Positions 15,001-27,540 of a stretch of 64,000 nt of DNA are shown piece by piece (positions within the stretch are counted from its first letter, which is position 1; the number at the start of each line of letters is the position of its first letter). The notes beneath the pieces were generated by a model. It ran no database searches. It worked only from the letters and a program-made list of their open reading frames with translations, and was not told where the DNA came from. The position numbers and the translations under genes are program-made. Source of the stretch: Arenicola marina (Eukaryota; Annelida; Polychaeta; Arenicolidae); the NCBI GenBank assembly GCA_964019135.1, contig OZ025248.1:44695670-44759669 (forward strand). The letters are read 5' to 3'.

Positions 15001-18000
15001 GAGCTGACCCCTTAAACTGACCAAACAGACACCCACACTACGGGTTATTCAGCTGGCCCCTTAGACTGAACAAACAGACAACCACACCCCTGGTTATTGA
15101 GCGGACCCCTTAGACTGACCAAACAGACACCCACACCCCTGGTTATTGATCTGACCACTTAGACTGACCAAACAGACACACACACCCCGGGTTATTGAGC
15201 TGACCCCTTAGACTGACCAAACAGACACCCACACCCCGGGTTATTGGGCTGATCCCTTAGACTGACCAAACAACACCTACACCCCGGATTATTGAGCTGA
15301 CCAGTTAGACTGACAAAGCAGGCACCCACACCCCGGGTTATTGAGCTGATCCCTTGGAATGACCAAAAAGACACACACACCCCGGGTTATTGAGCTGATC
15401 CCTTAGACTAACCAAACATACACTCACGCCCCGGGTTATTGAGCTGACCCCTTAGACTGACCAAACAGACACCCACACCCCGAGTTATTGAGCTGACCCC
15501 TTGGACTGCCCAAACAGACAGCCAGACCCCTGGTTATTGAGCTGACCCCTTAGACTGACCAAACAGACACCCAACCCCCGGGTTATTGAGCTGACCCCTT
15601 AGACTGACCAAGCAGACAGCCACACCCCGGGTTATTGAGCTGACTCCTTAGACTAACCAAACGGACGCCCACAACTCGGGTTATTGAGCTGACCCCTTAG
15701 ACTGACCAAGCAGACACCAACGCCCCTTGTTAATGAGCTGACCCCTTAGATTGACCAAACAGAGACACACGCCCAGGGTTATTAAGCTGACTCCTTAGAC
15801 TCACCAAACGGACACCCACAACCCGGGTTATTGAGCTGACCCCTTAGACTGACCAAGCAGACAGTCACTCCCCGGATTATTGAGCTGACCCCTTAGACTG
15901 AGCAAACAGACACCCACACTACGGGTTGTTCAGCTGGCCCCTTAGACTGACCGAACAGACAACCACACCCCTGGTTATTGAGCGGACCCCTTAGACTGAC
16001 CAAACAGACACCCACACCCCTGGTTATTGAGCTGACCCCTTAGATTGACCAAAGAGACACACACACCCCGGGTTATGGAGCTGACCCCTTAGACTGACCA
16101 AACAGACACCCACACCCCTGGTTATTGAGCTGACCCCTTAGACTGACCAAACAGACACCCACACCCCTTGTTATGGAACTGACCCCTTAGACTGACCAAA
16201 CAGACACCAACGCCCCTTGTTAATGAGCTGACCCCTTAGACTTACCAAACAGACACACCCCGGGTTATTAAGCTGACCCTTTAAACTGACCAAACAGACA
16301 CCCACACTACGGGTTATTCAGCTGACCCCTTAGACTGACCAAACAGACAACCACACCCCTGGTTATTGAGCGGACCCCTTAGACTGACCAAACAGACACC
16401 CACACCCTTGGTTATTGAGTTGACCCCTTAGACTGACCAAAGAGACAAACACACCCCGGGTTATCGAGCTGACCCCTTAGACTGACCAAACAGACACCCA
16501 CAACCCGGGTTAGTGAGCTGACCCCCTAGACTGACCAAGCAGACAGTCACACCCCGGGTTATTGAGCTGACCCCTTAGACTGACCAAACAGACACCCACA
16601 CTACGGGTTATTCAGCTGGCCCCTTAGACTGACCATACAGACAACCACACCCCTGGTTATTGAGCTGACCCCTTAGACTGACCAAACAGACACCCACACC
16701 CCTTGTTATCGAACTGACCCCTTAGACTGACCAAACAGACACCAACGCCCCTTGTTAATGAGCTGACCCCTTAGACTGACCAAACAGACACCCACACCCC
16801 TGGTTATTGAGCTGACCCCTTAGACTGACCAAACAGACACCCACACTACGGGTTATTGAGTTGACTCCTTAGACTGACCAAACAGACACCCACACCCCTT
16901 GTTATGGAACTGACCCCTTAGACTGACCAAACAGACACCAACGCCCCTTGTTAATGAGCTGACCCCTTAGACTGACCAAACAGACACACACACCCAGGGT
17001 TATTGAGCTGACTCCTTAGACTAACCAAACGGACACCCACAACCCGGGTTATTGAGCTGACTCCTTAGACTAACCAAACGGACGCCCACACTACGGGCTA
17101 TTGAGCTGACCCCTTGCACTAACCAAACGGACGCCCACGCCCCGGGTTATTGAGCTGACCCCTTAGACTGACCAAACAGACACCCACACCGCGGGTTATT
17201 GAGCTGACCCCTTAGACTGACCAAACGGACGCCCACGCCCCGGGTTATTGAGCTGACCCCTTAGACTGACCAAACAGACACCCACACCCCGGGTTATTGG
17301 GCTGACCCCTTAGACTGACCAAAAGGACGCCCACGCCCCGGGTTATTGAGCTGACTCCTTAGACTGACCAAACAGACACACACACCCCGGGTTATTGGGC
17401 TGACCCCTTAGGCTGACCAAACAGACGCCCACACCCCGGGTTATTGAGCTTACCCCTTAGACTGACCAAACGGACGCCCACACCCCGGGTTATTGAGCTG
17501 ACCCCTTAGACTGACCAAACAGACACACACACCCCGGGTTATTGAGCTTACCCCTTAGACTGACCAAACAGACACCCACACCCCGGGTTATTGAGCTGAC
17601 CCCTTAGACTGACCAAACAGACACACACACCCCACACCCCTTGTTATTGAGCGGACTCCTTAGACTGACCAAACGGACGCCCACACCCCGGGTTATTGAG
17701 CTGACCCCTTAGACTGACCAAACAGACACACACACCCCTCACCCCTTGTTATTGGGCTGACCCCTTAGACTGACCAAACGGACGCCCACACCCCTGGTTA
17801 TTGAGCTTACCCCTTAGACTGACCAAACAGACACCCACACCCCGGGTTATTGAGCTGACCCCTTAGACTGACCAAACAGACACACACACCCCACACCCAG
17901 GGTTATTGAGCTGACTCCTTAGACTAACCAAACGGTCGCCCACGCCCCGGGTTATTGAGCTGACCCCTTAGACTGACCAAACAGACACCTACACTACGGG

Positions 18001-19375
18001 TTATTGAGCTGACCCCTTAGACTGACCAAACAGACACCCACACCCCGGGTTATTTATTGAGCTGACCCCTTAGACTGACCAAACGGACGCCCACACCCCG
18101 GGTTATTGAGGTGACCCCTTAGACTGACCAAACAGACACCCACACCCCGGGTTATTGAGCTGACCCCTTAGACTGACCAAACAGACACCTACACTACGGG
18201 TTATTGAGCTGACCCCTTTCGACTGACCAAACAGACACCTACACTACGGGTTATTGAGCTGACCCCTTAGACTGACCAAACAGACACCCACACCCCGGGT
18301 TATTTATTGAGCTGACCCCTTAGACTGACCAAACGGACGCCCACACCCTGGGTTATTGAGGTGACCCCTTAGACTGACCAAACAGACACCCACACCCCGG
18401 GTTATTGAGCTGACCCCTTAGACTGACCAAACAGACACCTACACTACGGGTTATTGAGCTGACCCCTTTCGACTGACCAAACAGACACCCACACCCCGGG
18501 TTATTTATTGAGCTGACCCCTTAGACTGACCGAACGGACGCCCACGCCCCGGGTTATTGAGCTGACTCCTTAGACTCACCAAACAGACACACCCCACAGC
18601 CCTTGGTATTGAGCTGACCCCTTAGATGACCAAACAGACGCCCACGCCCCGGGTTATTGAGCTGACCCCTTAGACTGACCAAACAGACACCCACGCTCCG
18701 GGCTATTGAGCTGACTCCTTAGACTAACCAAACAGATACCCACACCCCGGGTTATTGAGCTGACCCCTTAGACTGACCAAACAGACACCCACGCTCCGGG
18801 TTATTGAGCTGACCCCTTAGACTGACCAAACAGACACACACACCCCGGGTTATTGGGCTGACCCCTTAGACTGACCAAACAGACACCCACACCCCGGGTT
18901 ATTGAGCTGACCCCTTAGACTGACCAAACAGACACCCACGCTCCGGGTTATTGAGCTGACCCCTTAGACTGACCAAACAGACACCCACACCCCGGGTTAT
19001 TGGGCTGACCCCTTAGACTGACCAAACAGACACCCACACGCCGGGTTATTGAGCTGACCCCTTAGACTGACCAAACAGACACCCACGCTCCGGGTTATTG
19101 AGCTGACCCCTTAGACTGACCAAACAGACACCCACACCCCGGGTTATTGAGCTGACCCCTTAGACTGACCAAACAGACACACACACCCCGGGTTATTGAG
19201 CTGACCCCTTAGACTGACCAAACAGACACCCACGCTCCGGGTTATTGAGCTGACCTCTTAGACTGACCAAACAGACACCCACACCCCGGGTTATTGAGCT
19301 GACCCCTTAGACTGACCAAACAGACACCCACGCTCCGGGTTATTGAGCTGACTCCTTAGACTAACCAAACAGATA
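1..19375. repeat. 49-bp minisatellite mega-array (window starts inside it)
   Basis: Roughly 395 head-to-tail copies of a unit of about 49 bp, recognisable by GAGCTGACCCCTTAGACTGA followed by CCAAACAGACACCCACA and then a variable end (CCCCGGGTTATT, CTACGGGTTATT, CCCCTTGTTAATG and others). Shorter units of about 44-46 bp and longer ones with TTATTTATT also occur. The array is organised in higher-order blocks: 2661-5498 is followed directly by a near-identical copy at 5499 (period 2,838 bp), and 1-4305 reappears at 8850-13154. From about 17090 the units become more uniform. Stops are frequent in all frames and no gene is seen. The array ends sharply at ACAGATACCCCGGG near 19375. Confidence 0.97.
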
Positions 19376-19774
19376 CCCCGGGTTGTCATGTTGATCAATG
19401 GTGGCCTTGATCTCCAAACTCACCGCAAGTTTACCTTCTGCCGCGAATAAAAAATACATTACATAGGCGGCATCAACATCACGGCTTGCTGCAAGCTTTG
19501 TCCTAGTCATTTTCTGCCGTAAATGCCACAGGGTAAGCAGAGGTTTTGTCGAAATAACTTTTACTATGCAAACAGGAGATATATATGTTAACATTTAAAG
19601 TAACTCCAGCTATAATAACGAATTGATGTTCTCTACGGAAGCCGTTGTCCTTATACTCAATGATATATACCCATGCTGTGCATTTGAATGAACAGAAATC
19701 AACGATTTGCTCAGATGGGATTTGAACCAGTATGCACCGGCCGCTTCGCCTGACCTATTAGATGACACGTCCAG
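19376..19774. other. Unique spacer between array 1 and the foldback element
   Basis: Non-repetitive sequence. A minus-strand open frame of 77 codons (19361-19594) runs into the array and could include a small exon with AG and GT borders, but I recognise no family. Near 19700-19770 the minus strand has a tRNA-like stretch with a GGTTCAAATCC B box and no convincing cloverleaf. It may be an old SINE head. Confidence 0.4.
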
Positions 19775-20066
19775 TAGGAAAATATCGTATAGAAATTCTA
19801 GAAATAAATCTAAAGGTTTCTATCGATTTTTCTTTGAAAATTCTAAACGCTTTCCCATATAGTTTTCATAGAGTTTCCATAGTTTCCATAGAATTTCTAT
19901 AGAGTTTCCATAGAGTTTCCATAGTTTCCATAGAATTTCTATAGTTTCCATAGAGTTTCCATAGAATTTCCACAGAGTTTCTATAGTTTCCATATAGTTT
20001 GCATAGAATTTCCATAGAGTTTCCATAGAGTTTCCATAGAATTTCCATAAAGTTTCCATGGGAATT

Positions 20067-20539
20067 TCATAGAATGTCTATACCGTTTCCATAGAGGCTC
20101 CAAAGAAAGCGCACGTCGCAGCAGTGCATGGTGTAGAGTTCAAGTTCACCGTGGGTGAGTTTCACATCAGCTCCGTCTCGGCTGAACGGGCACGGCCCGG
20201 TGGGTAGACCTCCACATCTCATGCTGCTAATGTTATTGTCCAAGGGATTGGCTCCGTCACTATTCTCACCTCGCAGCAGGCAACAGGTGCGAAAGTCAAT
20301 ATGCCGGCAAGGCTTCCAATGTTCCTTAAATGTGAAGTTCAAATCTTCGAATATCATCTTAAATAGTGTCGTGCTGTCGGTATCACTTCATATGTCGCTT
20401 CCGGGAGTATTCTTACAGAATATGTACTAGAATTCCTCAATCCACTCGTTCGCTTGACGTAGAAAATGTGGTAAATCCAGAGCTCGTTGTTATGCGTGCG
20501 GTCGGTTGTAAAGCTGGTATGGAAACTATTGAAATCCAA
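20067..20539 (-). pseudogene. Decayed coding-like fragment inside the foldback element
   Basis: On the minus strand two consecutive frames carry protein-like sequence, one with NNELWIYHIFYVKR and one with FKEHWKPCRHIDF, then a cysteine-rich stretch with CGGLPTGPCPF ending in MHCCD before a GTGCGC that could be an old splice donor. Composition and cysteine content differ from the repetitive arms. I do not recognise the family. It is probably a piece of a host gene carried between the arms, no longer in one frame. Confidence 0.35.
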
Positions 20540-20650
20540 TGGAAACTCTATGGAAATCCTGGTGAAATAGGCCTACTACGGACACTATAGAAATCGTATG
20601 GAAATAGGCCTACTACGGAAACTCTATGAAAACTCCATTGAAATTCTTTG

Positions 20651-20828
20651 GCTGGTTGTAGGTTGTAGATTCAGGACACTTTAACCACTTTTAGTCATAT
20701 CGCGTCAATGGGAGAAGGAGGGAAAGTGGAGCCATGTCCCCGGGGGTAACCCCCTACTCTTTGCGAAGATGGACATGTAATCTTTATCCTGCGACCACAC
20801 AGACGTGACCACAGCGGGGCGCGAACCA
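20651..20828 (-). mobile_element. SINE fragment (body and tail) in the right foldback arm
   Basis: Reverse orientation. It begins with the tail (TTCAGGACACTTTAACCACT) and continues through CAATGGGAGAAGGAGGGAAAG, CCCCGGGGGTAACCCCCTAC and TCTTTGCGAAGATGGACATG, collinear with the SINE at 28965-29225. The tRNA-like head is missing. Arm repeats resume immediately on both sides, so it inserted into the arm. Confidence 0.75.
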
Positions 20829-20880
20829 CGAAATTCTACGGAAATTTTATGGAAACTCAATGGAAACTATGGAAACTCAT

Positions 20881-21040
20881 TGGTTGGTTGGTTATTCAGG
20901 ACGGTTTAACCACTTTTGGTCATATCGCTTCAATGGGAGACGGAAGGGCTCGATCAACGGACCCACGTGCCGTTAGGCTCTCAGGTGACCAGAGCACCCA
21001 ATGCGAGCGTTCTATCCCACTGAGCTGTCGCGCCGGCCCC
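20881..21040 (-). mobile_element. SINE copy with internal deletion in the right foldback arm
   Basis: Reverse orientation: tail GGTTATTCAGGACGGTTTAA, then CACTTTTGGTCATATCGCTT, then directly the tRNA-like head (CCCACGTGCCGTTAGGCTCT through ACTGAGCTGTCGCGCCGGCC). The central body present in the 28965-29225 copy is absent. It lies about 50 bp from the preceding SINE fragment, with foldback arm repeats between. Confidence 0.75.
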
Positions 21041-21288
21041 TGGAAATTCAATGGAAACTCCATTGAAATTGTATGGAAACTCTATTGAAATTGTAAGAAA
21101 ACTCTATGACAATTCCATGGAAACTCTATGGACGTTGCATGGAAAATCTATGAAAACTCCAATGAAAATCTATAGAAACTCCATGGAAAATCTATAGAAA
21201 CTCTATGAGAAAATGTTTAGAATTTCCATTGAAAAATCGATAGAAACGTTTAGAATTGTTTATGAAAATTCTGTGAGATATTTTCCTA

Positions 21289-21929
21289 AGAGGTGCAATG
21301 ATGTCTTACAAAATTAACGCCATGACTCGCGGGATAAATCTGTACAAGGCGTTAAAACCCATAAAGCAATATGCAGACAGGCATACGACATATGTATTGT
21401 CTACAACATGCAGAATGAGAGAACAAAATGGCCGTATGCCACACACAGTAGCAACGTCTACATTCTAACCTTTCTCGACGCTTATTGCACTGGATCTCGG
21501 TCAGGTGGATAGAACAATTAGACATTCTCCTCAACCACATCTGATGACAGCAAAACATTTCTTTGGTACAATACTGGACACATCAGCAGCAAATTCATCA
21601 ATGGCAAAACACATATGTTGTATATTGTTGTATCATGTAGAATAAATGAATGCATGATGTTTCTCAAATCTTCCAACAACTGACAAGCAAAAAATACAAA
21701 AAAGCTTTATTTGCCATTAAATGTTTAAGCAAAAATGTTAACCTACATGTTACATGCTATGCTATCTTTCGAAGAATATGTTTTAATTTGATACAACCGT
21801 CCGTGTAAGTACCGTTGGGAGCCTAATGCCTCCTCGCTAATGGCGGCTACGTAATTATGTGGATTTTCAACGGCGCTGTCTGGTTCCTGGTCAACGGTTC
21901 GAACTAATCTTACACGACAAGCTGTGGCG
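21289..21929. other. Unique spacer, no gene seen
   Basis: AT-rich single-copy sequence between the foldback element and the 36-bp array. The last 100 bases before the array include a B-box-like GGTTCGAACTAAT near 21896, which may be a SINE remnant. No splice-supported exon was found. Confidence 0.5.
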
Positions 21930-24900
21930 ATCTACGCCAGGTAACTGTGGTAATACCAATAGGCGACCTACGCCAGGTGACTGTGGTAATACCAATAGGC
22001 GACCTACGCCAGGTGACTGTGGTAATACCAATAGGCGACCTACGCCAGGTGACTGTGGTAATATCAATAGGCGACCTAGGCCAGGTGACTGTGGTAATAC
22101 CAATAGGCGACCTACGCCAGGTGACTGTGGTAATACCAATAGGCGACCTACGCCAGGTGACTGTGGTAATACCAATAGGCGACCTACGCCAGGTGACTGT
22201 GGTAATACCAATAGGCGACCTACGCCAGGTGACTGTGGTAATACCAATAGGCGACCTACGCCAGGTGACTGTGGTAATACCAATAGGCGACCTACGCCAG
22301 GTGACTGTGGTAATACCAATAGGCGACCTACGCCAGGTGACTGTGGTAATACCAATAGGCGACCTACGCCAGGTGACTGTGGTAATACCAATAGGCGACC
22401 TACGCCAGGTGACTGTGGTAATACAAATAGGCGACCTACGCCAGGTGACTGTGGTAATACCAATAGGCGACCTACGCCAGGTGACTGTGGTAATACCAAT
22501 AGGCGACCTACGCCAGGTGACTGTGGTAATACCAATAGGCGACCTACGCCAGGTGACTGTGGTAATATCAATAGGCGACCTACGCCAGGTGACTGTGGTA
22601 ATACCAATAGGCGACCTACGCCAGGTGACTGTGGTAATACCAATAGGCGACCTACGCCAGGTGACAGTGGTACCACCAATAGGCGACCTACACCAGGTGA
22701 CTGTGGTAATACCAATAGGCAACCTACGCCAGGTGACTGTGGTAATACCAATAAGCGACCTACGCCAGGTGACTATGGTAATACCAATAGGCGACCTACG
22801 CCAGGTGACTGTGGTAATACCAATAGGCGACCTATGCCAGGTGACTGTGGTAATACCAATAGGCAACCTACGCCAGGTGATAGTGGTAATACCAATAGGC
22901 GACCTACGCCAGGTGACTGTGGTAATACCAATAGGCGACCTACGCCAGGTGACTCTGGTAATACCAATAGGCGACCTACGCCAGGTGACTGTGGTAATAC
23001 CAATAGGCGACCTACGCCAGGTGACTGTGGTAATACCAATAGGCGACCTACGCCAGGTGACTGTGGTAATACCAATAGGTGACCTACGCCAGGTGACTGT
23101 GGTAATACAAATAGGCGACCTACGCCAGGTGACTGTGGTAATACCAATAGGCGACCTACGCCATGTGGCTGTGGTAATACCAATAGGCGACCTACGCCAG
23201 GTGACTGTGGTAATACCAATAGGCGACCTACGCAAGGTGACTGTGGTAATACCAATAGGCGACCTACGCCAGGTGACTGTGGTAATGCCAATAGGCGACC
23301 TACGCCAGGTGACTGTGGTAATACCAATAGGCGACCTACGCCAGGTGACTGTGGTATTACCAATTGGCGACCTACGCCAGGTGACTGTGGTAATACCAGA
23401 AGGCGACCTACGCCAGGTGACTGTGGTAATACCAATAGGCGACCTACGCCAGGTGACTGTGGTAATACCAATAGGCGACCTACGCCAGGTGACTGTGGTA
23501 ATACCAATAGGCGACCTACGCCAGGTGACTGTGGTAATACCAATTGGCGACCTACGCCAGGTGACTGTGGTAATACCAATAGGCGACCTACGCCAGGTGA
23601 CTGTGGTAATGCCAATAGGCGACCTACGCCAGGTGACTGTGGTAATACCAATAGGCGACCTACGCCAGGTGACTGTGGTAATACCAATTGGCGACCTACG
23701 CCAGGTGACTGTGGTAATACCAATTGGCGACCTACGCCAGGTGACTGTGGTAATACCAATAGGCGACCTACGCCAGGTGACTGTGGTAATACCAATAGGC
23801 GACATACGCCAAGTGACTGTGGTAATACCAATAGGCAACCTACGCCAGGTGACTGTGGTAATACCAATAGGCGACCTACGCCAGGTGACTGTGGTAAAAC
23901 GAAAAGGCGACCTACGCCCGGTGACTGTGGTAATACCAACAGGCGACCTACGCCAGGTGACTGTGGTAATACCAAAAGGCGACCTACGCCAGGTGACTGT
24001 GGTAATACCAATAGGTGACCTACGCCAGGTGACTGTGGTAATACCAATAGGCGACCTACGCCAGGTGACTGTGGTAATACCAATCGGCGACCTACGCCAG
24101 GTGACTGTGGTAATACCAATAGGCGACCTACGCCAGGTGACTGTGGTAATACCAATAGGCGACCTACGCAAGGTGACTGTGGTAATACCAATAGGCGACA
24201 TACGCCAAGTGACTGTGGTAATACCAATTGGCGACCTACGCCAGGTGACTGTGGTAATACCAATAGGCGACCTACGCCAGGTGACTGTGGTAATACCAAT
24301 AGGCGACATACGCCAAGTGACTGTGGTAATACCAATAGGCAACCTACGCCAGGTGACTGTGGTAATACCAATAGGCGACCTACGCCAGGTGACTGTGGTA
24401 AAACGAAAAGGCGACCTACGCCCAGTGACTGTGGTAATACCAATAGGCGACCTACGCCAGGTGACTGTGGTAATACCAATAGGCGACCTACGCCAGGTGA
24501 CTGTGGTAATACCAATAGGCGACCTACGCCAGGTGACTGTGGTAATACCAATAGGCGACCTACGCCAGGTGACTGTGGTAATACGAAAAGGCGACCTACG
24601 CCCGGTGACTGTGGTAATACCAACAGGCGACCTACGCCAGGTGACTGTGGTAATACCAAAAGGCGACCTACGCCAGGTGACTGTGGTAATACCAATAGGT
24701 GACCTACGCCAGGTGACTGTGGTAATACCAATAGGCGACCTACGCCAGGTGACTGTGGTAATACCAATCGGCGACCTACGCCAGGTGACTGTGGTAATAC
24801 CAATAGGCGACCTACGCCAGGTGACTGTGGTAATACCAATAGGCGACCTACGCCAGGTGACTGTGGTAATACCAATAGGCGACCTACGCCAGGTGACTGT

Positions 24901-27030
24901 GGTAAAACGATAAGGCGACCTACGCCCAGTGACTGTGGTAATACCAATAGGCGACCTACGCCAGGTGACTGTGGTAATACCAATAGGCGACCTACGCCAG
25001 GTGACTGTGGTAATACCAATAGGCGACCTACGCCAGGTGACTGTGGTAATACCAATAGGCGACCTACGCCAGGTGACTGTGGTAATACGAAAAGGCGACC
25101 TACGCCCGGTGACTGTGGTAATACCAACAGGCGACCTACGCCAGGTGACTGTGGTAATACCAAAAGGCGACCTACGCCAGGTGACTGTGGTAATACCAAT
25201 AGGTGACCTACGCCAGGTGACTGTGGTAATACCAATAGGCGACCTACGCCAGGTGACTGTGGTAATACCAATAGGCGACCTACGCCAGGTGACTTAATAC
25301 CAATAGGCGACCTACGCCAGGTGACTGTGGTAATGCCAGTAGGCGACCTACGCCAGGTGACTGTGGTAATACCAAAAGGCGACCTGCGCCAGGTGACTGT
25401 GGAAATACCAATAGGCGACCTACGCCAGGTGACTGTGGTAATACCAATAGGCGACCTACGCCAGATGACTGTGGTAATACCAATAGGCGACCTACGCCAG
25501 GTGACTGTGGTAATACCAATAGGCGACCTACGCCAGGTGACTGTGGTAATACCAATAGGTGACCTACGCCAGGTGACTGTGGTAATACCAATAGGCGACC
25601 TACGCCAGGTGACTTAATACCAATAGGCGACCTACCCCAGGTGACTGTGGTAATACCAGTAGGCGACCTACGCCAGGTGACTGTGGTAATACCAATAGGC
25701 GACCTACGTTGGGTGACTGTGGTAATACCAATAAGCGACCTACGCCAGGTGACTGTGGTAATACCAATAGGCGACCTACGCCAGGTGACTGTGGTATTAC
25801 CAATAGGCGACCTACGCCAGGTGACTGTGGTAATACCAATAGGCGACCTACGCCAGGTGACTGTGGTAATACCAATAGGCGACCTACGCCAGGTGACTGT
25901 GGTAATACCAATAGGCGACCTACGCCAAGTGACTTTGGTAATACCAATAGGCGACCTACGCCAGGTGACTGTAGTAATACCAATAGGCGACCTACGCCAG
26001 GTGACTGTGGTAATACCAATAGGCGACCTACGCCAGGTGACTGTGGTAATACCAATAGGCGACCTACGCCAGGTGACTGTGGTAATACCAATAGGCGACC
26101 TACGCCAGGTGACTGTGGTAATACCAATAGGCGACCTACACCAGGTGACTGTGGTAATACCAATAGGCGACCTACGCCAGGTGACTGTGGTAATACCAAT
26201 AGGCGACCTACGCCAAGTGACTGTGGTAATACCAATAGGCGACCTACGCCAAGTGACTGTGGTAATACCAATAGGCGACGTACGCCACCAGATGACTGTG
26301 GTAATACCAATAGGCGACCTACGCCAGGTGACTGTGGTAATACCAATAGGCGACTTACGCCAGGTGACTGTGGTAATACCAATAGGCGACCTACGCCAGC
26401 TGACTGTGGTAATACCATTAGGCGACCTACGCCAGGTGACTGTGGTAATACCAATAGGCGACCTACGCCAGGTGACTGTGGTAATACCAATAGGTGACCT
26501 ACGCCAGGTGACTCTGGTAATACCAATAGGCGACCTACGCCAGGTGACTGTGGTAATACCAATAGGCGACCTACGCCAGGTGACTGTGGTAATACCAATA
26601 GGCGACCTACGCCAGGTGACTGTGGTAATACCAATAGGCGACCTACGCCAGGTGACTGTGGTAATACCAATAAGCGACCTACGCCAGGTGACTGTAGTAA
26701 TACCAATAGGCGACCTACGCCAGGTGACTGGTAATACCAATAGGCGACCTACGCCAGGTGACTGTGGTAATACCAATAGGCGACCTACGCCAGGTGACTG
26801 TGGTAATACCAATAGGCGACCTACGCCAGGTGACTGTGGTAATACAAATAGGCGACCTACGCCAGGTGACTGTGGTAATACCAATAGGCGACCTACGCCA
26901 GGTGACTGTGGTAATACCAATAGGCGACCTACGCCAGGTGACTGTGGTAACACCAATAGGCGACCTACGCCAGGTGACTGGTAGTACCAGTAGGCGACCT
27001 ACCCCAGGTGACTGTGGTAATACCAGTAGG
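21930..27030. repeat. 36-bp minisatellite with a 504-bp higher-order period
   Basis: About 141 copies of a 36-bp unit containing ATAGGCGACCTACGCCAGGT followed by GACTGTGGTAATACC. Copies are highly uniform. Between about 23890 and 25300 marked variants (units with AAAACGAAAAGG, CCAACAGG, CCAAAAGG, AATCGG) recur at exactly 504 bp (14 units): 23894, 24398, 24902, and 24578 to 25082. Length slips near 25291, 25615, 26286, 26730 and 26980 change the phase. Because 36 is a multiple of three, several frames stay open on both strands for hundreds of codons (for example GNTNRRPTPGDC or VVIPIGDLRQVT repeats). This is expected from the unit and is not evidence of protein. Confidence 0.97.
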
Positions 27031-27230
27031 CTGCTCCCAATGCCTGCATGAGAGCCGCGTGGGTCGGTGGTTCGAGTCACCGTGTTCGTGTGGTCATATA
27101 TGTGTAGATAAAGATGCCATGTCGTTCTTCGCAAGGAGTAGAGTGGTTACCCCAGGGACGTGGCTCCGTTCTTCCCTTCCTTCTCCCATTGACCCGATAG
27201 GATCCGAATCGGTCAAAGCGTCCTGAATAT
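27031..27230 (+). mobile_element. SINE abutting the end of the 36-bp array
   Basis: Plus orientation. A head remnant with GGTCGGTGGTTCGAGTCACC (B box), then GTGGTCATATATGTGTAGAT, TTCTTCGCAAGGAGTAGAGT, CCCTTCCTTCTCCCATTGA and tail GGTCAAAGCGTCCTGAATA with AACCAACC. It is collinear with the SINE at 28965-29225 but lacks the first part of the head, exactly where the array ends. Confidence 0.8.
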
Positions 27231-27540
27231 ACAACCAACCCGACCAGACCGTCACCACCACCTGACCGACACACACCCGCCACCTGACCGCCACACACCC
27301 ACCACTCAACCCGACATGTCGTTGCCGGTTGGGTATTGTCCGTTGGGAATTGTCCGTGGGGACTTGTCGGGGCGGGGGCGGGGTTGCCCGGGGGGGATTG
27401 TCTGCGGGGGAACTGACCGGGATTGTAAGAGGGGGAACTGACTGGGGGGAATAATCCATGGTAAATGGTCCTGCTGCCGTTTGAAATGTCCGCCCCCCCC
27501 CCCCCCCCCCCCCTCCGAACACACACATACCAAATCCTCC
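27231..27540. repeat. G-rich degenerate repeat followed by a long C run
   Basis: 27320-27460 holds imperfect G-rich steps around TTGTCCGTGGGGACTTGTC with several runs of 4-7 G, so it could form G-quadruplexes on the plus strand. It is followed at about 27489-27512 by more than 20 consecutive C. Open frames here (up to 189 codons on the minus strand) are low-complexity and unsupported. Confidence 0.6.

Larger units (their letters stand above)
19775..21288. mobile_element. Foldback transposon with repeat-built arms
   Basis: The ends are inverted copies: TAGGAAAATATC at 19775 and GATATTTTCCTA ending at 21288. Similarity continues inward through TTTCTATCGATTTTTC and AATTCTAAACG, present on both sides in opposite orientation. 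The inner arms (about 19860-20100 and 20520-21230) are made of degenerate 10-12-bp steps such as TTTCCATAGA and its complement. The right arm is interrupted by two SINE fragments, and the centre (20096-20520) is non-repetitive and coding-like. The structure resembles foldback elements, whose long inverted repeats are internally repetitive. No transposase is present. No target duplication could be fixed. Confidence 0.75.

Noticed and set aside
1-19375. CRISPR array
   Set aside because: The units are contiguous with no unique spacers, and the window is eukaryotic.
19700-19772. tRNA gene on the minus strand
   Set aside because: It has a B-box-like GGTTCAAATCC but no clear A box or paired arms. 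At most an old SINE head.
21910-25271. Very long reading frames (810, 832 and 988 codons) as real genes
   Set aside because: They overlap one another in several frames on both strands and consist only of the 36-bp unit, which has no stop and is divisible by three. There is no splice signal, no start context and no non-repeat domain.
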